From Azospirillum sp. B21 (GTDB lineage Bacteria > Pseudomonadota > Alphaproteobacteria > Azospirillales > Azospirillaceae), in the NCBI RefSeq assembly GCF_008364825.1, contig NZ_VTTO01000011.1, forward strand, positions 156,105 to 220,104: a stretch of DNA of 64,000 nucleotides, written 5' to 3'. Position numbers and translations under genes: made by a program. Shown here piece after piece: positions 8,906-16,050 of the stretch. Position 1 is the first letter of the stretch; each line of letters opens with the position of its first letter. The notes beneath the pieces are model-generated. The model searched no databases. It was not told where the DNA came from and saw nothing but the letters and a program-made list of their open reading frames with translations.

Positions 8906-9904
8906 ATGGCCCGGACCAACGACTTCGCGCTCATCTACGCCTCCGCGCATGAGGAGGCCGGAATGACCCGGATCAATCTCGCGCCGATCCTGCACCGCAT
9001 CGCCGAGGAGCCGAGCTATCTCCTGAGCGAGGAACTGCTGAATCTGGCCGGCCACTGCCCGGCTCATGCCGACACCCGCAAGGAGGATTTCGAGAAGGTC
9101 GCGATCAACACCCTGCTGGGCTTCCTATACGTCGATCTGCGGGAGCACATCATCGCCCGCATGCCGCTGGACGACGCCGGCCATCTGGTGCTGTCGACCC
9201 CGCCGGACTCGCCGCACGGTCTGGATTTCGCCGATCCCGCCGGCATCGACGCCGCCGATCCCGACCGCGTGGTCGGCTTCCTGCGCGATTCCGTCTGCCA
9301 TCTGCTGGACGCCATCATCAAGGATTGGGCGATCAAGGTGATGGTGGAGGAGGACCGCTGCCGGACCGAGGGAACCATCACCGACATGGCCGCCGCCGGC
9401 TATGTGCTGGGGCGCGAATTGCAGAAGTCGGTCCTGCATGGGCCGTCGGGCTACGACATGCTGTCGATCACCAAGACCGGCAGCCACACCGCCCTGCATG
9501 TCTGCTGGAATCTGGTGGAAGCAGCCCCGCTGCTGCGTCCGGGGTTGGAAGCCGCCGCCTATGACGACATCGCCCGCCGCAGCCTGAAGCAGGTGCTGCC
9601 GCTCGCCATGGGCAGCCTGGGCATGCTGTGCCAGTTCATGGCGGCGGGAAAGATCGAGGCCGACGACCATCAGGCCATCCACCCGCTGCGCCCCGACCAA
9701 TCGGCCTTCCTCTATGACCCGGACAAGGACCTGATCGTCCTGAACACCGACCTAATCGAGCCGACCGCAATGGCAGGGGAGCGCCATTACACCGGCTGCC
9801 CGGCCTTCTACGCCAACGGCCTGATCAACCTGTACATGGAAATCGTGCTGACGCTTGCGGCGCAATACGGCATGTATGTGCGGCTTCAGGGGAAGTCGGC
9901 GTGA
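8906..9904 (+). CDS. Unrecognised protein, second of two tandem paralogues
   Basis: A 332-residue paralogue of the preceding gene, starting 5 bases after its stop. It shares the same order of blocks: N-terminal TNDF, a C51-P-A-H54 motif, DSPHGLDFADPA, VCHLLDAIIKDWAIK, GYDMLSITKTGSHTA, RRSLKQVLPLAMGSLGML, and a C-terminal HYTGCPAFYANGLI. The internal part after the CPxH motif is shorter than in the first copy. Retention of both copies with all motifs intact suggests a two-subunit complex or two specialised versions of one activity. There are no export signals or membrane segments. I cannot name a function; a phosphatase gene lies 66 bases downstream and may or may not be related. Confidence 0.85.
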   Translation: MARTNDFALIYASAHEEAGMTRINLAPILHRIAEEPSYLLSEELLNLAGHCPAHADTRKEDFEKVAINTLLGFLYVDLREHIIARMPLDDAGHLVLSTPPDSPHGLDFADPAGIDAADPDRVVGFLRDSVCHLLDAIIKDWAIKVMVEEDRCRTEGTITDMAAAGYVLGRELQKSVLHGPSGYDMLSITKTGSHTALHVCWNLVEAAPLLRPGLEAAAYDDIARRSLKQVLPLAMGSLGMLCQFMAAGKIEADDHQAIHPLRPDQSAFLYDPDKDLIVLNTDLIEPTAMAGERHYTGCPAFYANGLINLYMEIVLTLAAQYGMYVRLQGKSA

Positions 9905-9970
9905 CACGGGTTCTTGACGGAACGGCGACCATGCCTATGTTGGCGTTCCGTCAGAGTCGAAAGGTCTAAG

Positions 9971-10693
9971 TTGGCGAAGAAAAGCTATCTGCGTGCGGTT
10001 ACCACCACCGCGCTGGCCGACGCGATCAAGCGCAGCCGCAGCCGCATGGCGACGCCGTGGCAGCGTGCGCTCGGCCATCTGGAAAGCGTGTTCATCGACC
10101 ACGCCTGCTTCCGGCTGATCTATTCGAACACCTACCGCATCTCGCCCAACATGTACCGGGCGAGCCAGCCTTCGCCCTCGCACATTGCCGCGGCGGCGCG
10201 CAACGGGATCAAATCGATCCTGAACCTGCGCGGCTCGCGCGACTGCGCCTCCTACATCCTGGAGGCGGAGGCCTGCCGCGCCCATGGTTTGGAACTGGTC
10301 GATTTCCCGGTGAACTCCCGCGACATGCCCAAGAAGGAAACCCTTCTGAAAGCGCGCGAGCTGTTCAAGACCATGACCTATCCGGCGCTGATGCACTGCA
10401 AGTCGGGAGCCGACCGCGCCGGCTTCATGGCGACGCTGTACCTGTTCGCCCATGAAGGCCAGCCGCTCGAACAGGCAATGAAGCAGTTGTCCTGGCGCTA
10501 CGGCCACTTCAAGCAGGCGAAGACCGGCATCCTCGACTACTTCTTCGAACTGTACGCCGCCTACAATCAGAAGCGCCCGATCGAATTCTGGGATTGGGTC
10601 GAGCGCGTCTACGACCCGGTCGAAGCCAAGGCGAGCTTCCGCTCGCGCGAATGGGCCGATGCAGTGGTCGACCGGGTGCTGGGCCGCGAATAG
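9971..10693 (+). CDS. Dual-specificity/tyrosine phosphatase family protein
   Basis: A 240-residue cysteine phosphatase. The active-site loop HCKSGADR (C143, R149 from the chosen start) matches HCxxGxxR, and an upstream Asp in VDFPVNSRDMP may act as general acid. The fold resembles the Siw14/DSP-like bacterial phosphatases (YRASQPSP, GIKSILNLRG). The start is uncertain: TTG at 9971 has a GAAAGG Shine-Dalgarno seven bases upstream and is preferred. TTG 9914 and ATG 10046-10048 are alternatives. The likely substrate is a phosphotyrosine protein, phosphoinositide or polyphosphate; the sequence does not say which. Confidence 0.85.
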   Translation: MAKKSYLRAVTTTALADAIKRSRSRMATPWQRALGHLESVFIDHACFRLIYSNTYRISPNMYRASQPSPSHIAAAARNGIKSILNLRGSRDCASYILEAEACRAHGLELVDFPVNSRDMPKKETLLKARELFKTMTYPALMHCKSGADRAGFMATLYLFAHEGQPLEQAMKQLSWRYGHFKQAKTGILDYFFELYAAYNQKRPIEFWDWVERVYDPVEAKASFRSREWADAVVDRVLGRE

Positions 10694-10708
10694 TGCGGCC
10701 CGCTCCGT

Positions 10709-11365
10709 TCAGCGGGCGACATACCAGTCGGCGCGGTGGTTGAAGGCGACAAACGCGTTCAACACCGCCGCCCCCAGGATCGAGGCAAGCAGCGCCGGCC
10801 ACTCCAGCACGAAGGCGGCGGCGGAGAAGACCGCCAGATCGAACAGCGACTGCAGCCAGCCGGCGCGGAAGCCGGTCTTCTCCTGCAGGTAGAAGGCGAG
10901 GATGCCGACCCCGCCGCCGCTGGCGCCATGGCGGAACAGCCCGATCACCCCGATCCCGACGCAGAATCCCGCAAGCACCGCGGCGACATAGGGGTTGATG
11001 GCGCTGAAGCTCATCATCGACGGCAGTAGGCTGGACAGCAGGGAAATGCCAGTCACGGCGACCAGCGACTTGACCGTGAAGCCGACGCCGATACGGGCCA
11101 GCGCAAGGAAGTAGAAGGGCAGGTTGACGAGGAAGAACAGAATTCCAAAGTCGATGCCCGTCGCATAGGAAATCACGAAGCTCAACCCTGCCGCTTGCCC
11201 GGTGACCAGCCCGGCGGCATGGAGAATGGCAATGCCGAACGACGTCATGACAACGCCGAACAGTTGTCCCTGCAAATTGTCAAAGACACTGTGCGCCGCC
11301 TTCGGCCGGTCGTAAATGACCGATGCAGGGGATGACGAAATAGTCGGGGCGGAATTGTTCGTCAT
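10709..11365 (-). CDS. YitT family membrane protein
   Basis: A 218-residue inner-membrane protein with about five hydrophobic helices. It carries the YitT signatures: GQAAGLSFVISYATGIDFG, FLVNLPFYFLALARIG and HGASGGGVGILAFYLQEKTG. The function of the family is not established. The ATG at 11365 is preferred over the GTG at 11374, because the Shine-Dalgarno AAGGG sits at the right distance only for the ATG. A second family member is encoded at 39965-40594, and the two share the block GxxGVxILAxYLQEKxGxRAG. It is convergent with the phosphatase gene. Confidence 0.9.
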   Translation of the reverse strand: MTNNSAPTISSSPASVIYDRPKAAHSVFDNLQGQLFGVVMTSFGIAILHAAGLVTGQAAGLSFVISYATGIDFGILFFLVNLPFYFLALARIGVGFTVKSLVAVTGISLLSSLLPSMMSFSAINPYVAAVLAGFCVGIGVIGLFRHGASGGGVGILAFYLQEKTGFRAGWLQSLFDLAVFSAAAFVLEWPALLASILGAAVLNAFVAFNHRADWYVAR

Positions 11366-11529
11366 GCCAATCACCCTTCGGCGTCGCCTGTGTGTTTACA
11401 CGCGACAACCAATATAGGTCATTTCTACTGACCTATCCATACTTCCCTTCGGTGACGGGGGAGCTATGCGATTTGCGGGGGACGGGTGCGGAAGCGGTCC
11501 TTTGGTGCCGGCTTGTTTGCCTCCGCCCT

Positions 11530-11560
11530 AACCCTCCGCCGCTAACGCGGGAGAGGGATG
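11530..11560. repeat. Possible degenerate CCCTCTCC-type repeat
   Basis: The segment ACCCTCCGCCG...GCGGGAGAGGG resembles one decayed arm pair of the hairpin repeat family seen elsewhere in this window. The stem is imperfect, so the assignment is weak. Confidence 0.3.
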
Positions 11561-11605
11561 GGAGTGGGTAACAGACGGTAGCGACTGGTGATGAACGCAC
11601 GGAAA

Positions 11606-12586
11606 TCACGCCGCCAATGTCCGGGCCAGCGTGTCGCCGTCCACGTTCCGGCCACTCAGCACCGCCACCGTCCGTCCGGTCCGTCCCAGCCGGCCGCCCA
11701 GCACCGCGGCGACGCCGGCGGCACCCGCCCCCTCGGCCACCACGCCGAAGGAGCCGTGCAGGGCGCGCATCGCGGCGGCGATCTCCGCCTCCTCCACCTC
11801 GACCACACGGTCGACCAGCGTGTCGACGATGGCCTGGGGCAGCTTGCCCAGCGCGTGGACGTTGATGCCGTCGGCCAGTGTCGGGCCGCCGCGCTGGGCC
11901 AGCCTCACGCCGATCACCCGCACGCGGGGGCGCTGCGCCTTCACAGCGGCGGCGACGCCGGCCAGCAGCCCGCCGCCGCCGACAGGAACCACCACAGTGT
12001 CGACATCCGGGCGGTCGGCGAGGATCTCCAGCCCGACGGTGCCCTGGCCGGCGATCACGTCGGGATCGTCATAGGGGTGGAGGAAGGTCAGCCGCCGGTC
12101 AGCCGCCAGTTCCAGCGCCTTGCCCTTGGCCTCGCCCACCGTGGCGCCGTGCAGCACCACCTCGGCCCCGAGGGCGGCGGTCCGCTCCACTTTGCAGCGG
12201 GGTGCCGTCTCCGGCATCACGATGGTGGCCTTCACCCCCAGCCGCGCCGCATGCAGAGCCACGCCCTGCGCGTGGTTGCCGGCCGACATCGCCACGACCC
12301 CGCGAGCCCGCTCCGGCGCCGTCAGCCGCAGCAGGCGGTTCAGCGCGCCGCGCTCCTTGAAGGCGCCGGTGGCCTGGAAGACCTCCGCCTTCAGCCAAAG
12401 GTCGCGACCCAGGGCCGACGCATGGAGCAGGGGCGTGCGGACGATCTGGCCGGACAGCCGCCGGGCAGCGTCGGTGATCGCCGAAAGCGGCAGCCAGGCC
12501 GGCAGACGCTCCTCATCGAACACGGGGGAATGGACAGGCGTGCAGACGGACAGAGTGCGCGCGGCATCGGCATGCGCGGTGAGCAT
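11606..12586 (-). CDS. PLP-dependent threonine/serine dehydratase
   Basis: A 326-residue fold-type II PLP enzyme of the threonine ammonia-lyase/serine dehydratase family. The Schiff-base lysine is in FQATGAFKERGA (K77). The phosphate/substrate loop is MSAGNHAQGVAL, and the glycine-rich PLP phosphate loop is VPVGGGGLLAG. It lacks the C-terminal ACT-like regulatory domain of biosynthetic IlvA, so it resembles the short catabolic type. It would deaminate threonine to 2-oxobutyrate, or serine to pyruvate. The ATG at 12586 is chosen because upstream residues show no similarity to the family. The gene stands alone; it is on the same strand as the signalling operon upstream but separated by 381 bases. 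Confidence 0.88.
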   Translation of the reverse strand: MLTAHADAARTLSVCTPVHSPVFDEERLPAWLPLSAITDAARRLSGQIVRTPLLHASALGRDLWLKAEVFQATGAFKERGALNRLLRLTAPERARGVVAMSAGNHAQGVALHAARLGVKATIVMPETAPRCKVERTAALGAEVVLHGATVGEAKGKALELAADRRLTFLHPYDDPDVIAGQGTVGLEILADRPDVDTVVVPVGGGGLLAGVAAAVKAQRPRVRVIGVRLAQRGGPTLADGINVHALGKLPQAIVDTLVDRVVEVEEAEIAAAMRALHGSFGVVAEGAGAAGVAAVLGGRLGRTGRTVAVLSGRNVDGDTLARTLAA

Positions 12587-12967
12587 CGCGAAATTCCTCG
12601 ACGAACGAATTTTGGGTAGGACGGGCTTGACCCGGACCGCCTCAGCGGACCGGGTGAATAATTCGCGCCGAGCCACACATTCGCTCGCCGAGACGGACAC
12701 CGGACTGCGGCGCCGCGACAGCGGTCAGACGGTTGGACTTGTCATGAACCGGATTGAGGGTTCCGGGAACCACAGGGTGCAGCGACACGCCACACTCTCC
12801 ACACGACCAGTGAACACGAAGACGGCAACTCTCCGACGCTCTCAGAGCGCCGGGCCGGTAATTCGCATTCGCATGGTGGCGGTGGTGTTCATAGGATCTG
12901 AATACCCGCTGCCGCGGCATCGGTCAAGCCGTGATCGAGCAAAATGTCGCAGGCCGCTCACCTGTCG
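12587..12967. other. Intergenic region without a recognised gene
   Basis: About 380 bases between the start of the dehydratase gene and the end of the GGDEF gene, both leftward. It must contain the dehydratase promoter. I found no convincing open frame, RNA motif or strong hairpin. Confidence 0.5.
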
Positions 12968-14431
12968 TCAGTTCACCTCGACCCGGTTCCGCCCGAGCGC
13001 CTTGGCACGGTACAGCGCCTGATCGGCGCGGCCCAGCACGCTTTCCACCGTATCGACGAGCGGACGGACTTCCGTCAGGCCGAAACTGCCGGTCAATTGG
13101 AACCCTCGGCCGTCCGGCAACGGGATCGCCAGCGCCGCCAGACCACTGCGCAGCCGTTCCGCGATTGCCGCACCATCGTTCCGACCGGTATCCGCCAGCA
13201 GGATCGCGAACTCCTCGCCGCCGATACGGCCGATCTGGTCGGTCGCGCGCAGATGGCGGCGAATCTCCTCCACCACGTTGCGGATGGCGGCATCGCCGGC
13301 AGCATGGCCCAACGCGTCGTTGATGCGCTTGAAATGGTCGATGTCGAGCATGGCGAGGCAGGCCGCCCCGGCTCCGGGCGTGGAGTCGGCACCACCTTGC
13401 CCAGCCAGCAGCCGGCCCAGCAGGTCCAGGATATGGCGCCGGTTGTGGGCGCCGGACAGCGGATCGGTGGTGGCCAGACGGTGCAGTTCATGCTCCATCC
13501 GCCGTCTTTCGGTGATGTCGGTGGCGATGCCGATCAAGCCGGCGGCCGTGCCGTCCGCCCCGGTCAGCGGACGCTTCACCACCAGCAATTCGCGCGGGGC
13601 TCCATCCGGCCCGACCACGCTGGTCTCGAAAGAATAAGGCTCCGTGCCGATGCCCGTCCGCCCCTGCCTGTCGATGGTCCCTTCGATGCCGTCGTCCGCA
13701 TCCGGGAAAAGTTCGCGGAAGGCCCGGTTGCAAAGGGTGCTGCGGCCGGCGGCGTCCCGGTACCAAACCGGGCTCGGCATCATCTCCACCAGATTTTCGA
13801 TGAAGCGGCGCTGCTCGTCGGCCAGCGCGGTCTGCCGTTCCAGTTCCGCCGTGCGCTCGGCAACCCGGCGTTCCAGGGAGTGGTTCAGGGTCTCGATGGT
13901 GACGAGGTCGCGCCAGCCGCGCACCGCGCCGATGAGGCTGGTGAACAGCTTCTGCGCGGTCAACTCGGCTTTGCTCTTGTAGTCGTTGATGTCGTAGGCG
14001 ACGATCACCTCGCGCTCCGGCGCCTGACCGGGTTGGCCGGTGCGCAGGATGATGCGGATGTGGCGGTTGCCCAGGTCACGGCGGATGTGATGGACCAGCC
14101 GCAGCCCGGCGTCTGGGGTCTCCATCACCACGTCCAGCAGAACCACCGGCAAATCCGTCCGCTCGGCCAGGATCGCCCGTGCCTCCGCCGCGGAAAAGGC
14201 GCTGACGATGGCAAAGCGGCGGCCTTCGAACTCGAAGTCGTTCAGCAGGACGCGGGTCATCGCGTGCACCTGCTCGTCGTCGTCGACCACCAGGATAGGC
14301 CAGGGGGCCACGCCGACGGACGGCTGTGCCGACGACGTCTCCGCCTGTTCGTCGCCGAACAGCAGGTCGTCGGGAGACATGGCCTCGTGCGAGGCTTGTC
14401 CAGGAGAGGTTTGCATATCCCTGTCGCTCAC
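12968..14431 (-). CDS. Receiver-PAS-GGDEF diguanylate cyclase
   Basis: A 487-residue cytoplasmic response regulator. A receiver domain spans about residues 44-165, with acidic cluster D50-D52 and phosphoacceptor D100 (VVLLDVVMET). The following DYKSKAELTAQKLFTSLIGA resembles the linker of DUF3369-type regulators. A coiled coil (about 183-210) leads to a PAS domain (about 210-310). The GGDEF domain (about 318-485) has an intact GGEEF active site and an RxxD inhibitory site (RATD, 395-398), so it should make c-di-GMP and be product-inhibited. It starts at a GTG overlapping the TGA of the upstream binding-protein gene (GTGA); ATG 14416 is an alternative. It is the last gene of a kinase/binding-protein/cyclase operon. 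Confidence 0.9.
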   Translation of the reverse strand: MSDRDMQTSPGQASHEAMSPDDLLFGDEQAETSSAQPSVGVAPWPILVVDDDEQVHAMTRVLLNDFEFEGRRFAIVSAFSAAEARAILAERTDLPVVLLDVVMETPDAGLRLVHHIRRDLGNRHIRIILRTGQPGQAPEREVIVAYDINDYKSKAELTAQKLFTSLIGAVRGWRDLVTIETLNHSLERRVAERTAELERQTALADEQRRFIENLVEMMPSPVWYRDAAGRSTLCNRAFRELFPDADDGIEGTIDRQGRTGIGTEPYSFETSVVGPDGAPRELLVVKRPLTGADGTAAGLIGIATDITERRRMEHELHRLATTDPLSGAHNRRHILDLLGRLLAGQGGADSTPGAGAACLAMLDIDHFKRINDALGHAAGDAAIRNVVEEIRRHLRATDQIGRIGGEEFAILLADTGRNDGAAIAERLRSGLAALAIPLPDGRGFQLTGSFGLTEVRPLVDTVESVLGRADQALYRAKALGRNRVEVN

Positions 14432-16050
14432 TGGGCTTCTATATCGACGCCTGAGAAATCCTGTTTGAATAAGTTATTCGTGTAATTCTTCACCTCTTTG
14501 CGGTGAACCACCGCAATGAAAGTGTTGGCTATCGGGAACCACGGCATTTCATGATTGAATATCTGTTGCGCTTTACGATAATACACCGCGCGCTTCTCGA
14601 TACTGTTATCGGATTTTGCTTTGGTGATCTGTTCTTCGAAATCCGGATTGCACCACCTTGCGACATTGGTGCCGCCCGGATGCGCGCCGGTGCAACTCAG
14701 CAGGAAATACAGGAAGTTGTCGGGATCGCCGTTGTCGCCGGTCCAGCCATAGATCACCATGTCCTGCTCGCCCTGCGTCACGCGGCTGCGATAGTTGCCC
14801 CAATTCTCCGTCTTCAGCGTGACTTTGATCCCAACACGCTCCAGGTTCTCGCGGATCATTTCGGCGGCGCGCTTGCCGTTGGGCATGTAGGGGCGCGTGA
14901 CCGGCGGATACCAGAGATCGAGGGTGAAGCCTTCCGGATATCCTGCTTCGATCAACAGGTCCCGCGCCGTCATGGGATCGAACGGGTGCTCCTCGATGCT
15001 GTCGTCGTAAGACCACATGCTGGGTGGGATCGGGTTCTTCGCCGGCCGACCTCCATTCTGGTAGACGGCATCGACCAACGTGCGCTTGTCGATCGCCAGA
15101 GTGATGGCGCGCCGCACCCGCACATCGTCGAGCGGCGGCTTGCCTGTGTTGAACGCCATATAGGCGACGTTCTTCCCGTCCTGCTGCTCGATGACCAGAT
15201 TGGGGTCCTTTTCGATCTTTCCCAACTCCGCCGGGTTGGGGAAGATCATCACGTGGCACTCGCCGGACCGCAGCTTGTTCAGGCGTACGGCGATGTTCGG
15301 GGTGATCGAGTAGATCAGGTTGTCCAGCGGCTGGCGTCCCTGCCAATAGGCGTCGAACGCCTTGTAGCGGATGGCGAGATCGGGCTGGTATGACACAAGA
15401 CGGAACGGTCCCGTGCCGATGGGGTCCTCGTCGAACAGGTCCGGTCGCTTCGCCTTCATCAGGATGTCGGCATATTCCGCCGACTGGATCGACAGAAACG
15501 GCATGGCGAGATCGGCGAGGAACGGTGCTTCCGGCCGGTTCAGCGTGATGCGAACCGTGTGGTCGTCCAGCTTCTCCACCGATTTCAACAGGGTCGGCAG
15601 ACCCATGCCCCGGAAGTAATCGTAAGTTGCTGGACCGACAACGTGATAGGGATGATCGCTCTTCCATTGACGTTCGAACGTAAACAGCACGTCATCGGCG
15701 TTTAACGCCCGGCTGGGCGTAAAATGCTCGTTCGAATGAAACTGGACGTTCCGGCGCAAACGGAAATCGTAAACCAGACCATCATCGGAAACCGAATAGG
15801 ACTCGGCAAGAGCCGGCGTGATGATCTGCGTGCCGCGGCCGAACTCCACCAGATTGTTGAACAGGGGGCTGGCCGCATTCACACTGGTGCCGGAGGTGGA
15901 CACCTGGGCATTGAAGCTCTGCGGATTTCCCTCCGTGCAGTAGACAAGTGACTTGTCGGCCTGCGCAGCGCCGGACGTTCCCGCAAGCAAGACGATAATA
16001 GATGTCCCTTGCACAATCCTTTTCACAAACGTCATCGGCGGCAAAGGCAT
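14428..16050 (-). CDS. Periplasmic dipeptide-type substrate-binding protein (SBP family 5), orphan without permease
   Basis: A 540-residue DppA/OppA-class solute-binding protein. The signal peptide ends near residue 31 (SGAAQA-D). Typical segments are YCTEGNPQSFNAQ, DDGLVYDFRLR, ALNADDVLFTFERQ, IGTGPFRLVSY, VRRAITLAIDKRTLVDAVYQ and GWTGDNGDPDNFLYFLLSC. In DppA-like proteins these form the peptide or haem pocket. No ABC permease or ATPase genes lie nearby. Instead its ATG directly abuts the stop of a histidine kinase gene (TAAATG), and its stop overlaps the start of a GGDEF regulator. This context suggests it senses a periplasmic ligand for the kinase rather than, or as well as, feeding a transporter. 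Confidence 0.93.
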   Translation of the reverse strand: MPLPPMTFVKRIVQGTSIIVLLAGTSGAAQADKSLVYCTEGNPQSFNAQVSTSGTSVNAASPLFNNLVEFGRGTQIITPALAESYSVSDDGLVYDFRLRRNVQFHSNEHFTPSRALNADDVLFTFERQWKSDHPYHVVGPATYDYFRGMGLPTLLKSVEKLDDHTVRITLNRPEAPFLADLAMPFLSIQSAEYADILMKAKRPDLFDEDPIGTGPFRLVSYQPDLAIRYKAFDAYWQGRQPLDNLIYSITPNIAVRLNKLRSGECHVMIFPNPAELGKIEKDPNLVIEQQDGKNVAYMAFNTGKPPLDDVRVRRAITLAIDKRTLVDAVYQNGGRPAKNPIPPSMWSYDDSIEEHPFDPMTARDLLIEAGYPEGFTLDLWYPPVTRPYMPNGKRAAEMIRENLERVGIKVTLKTENWGNYRSRVTQGEQDMVIYGWTGDNGDPDNFLYFLLSCTGAHPGGTNVARWCNPDFEEQITKAKSDNSIEKRAVYYRKAQQIFNHEMPWFPIANTFIAVVHRKEVKNYTNNLFKQDFSGVDIEAQ

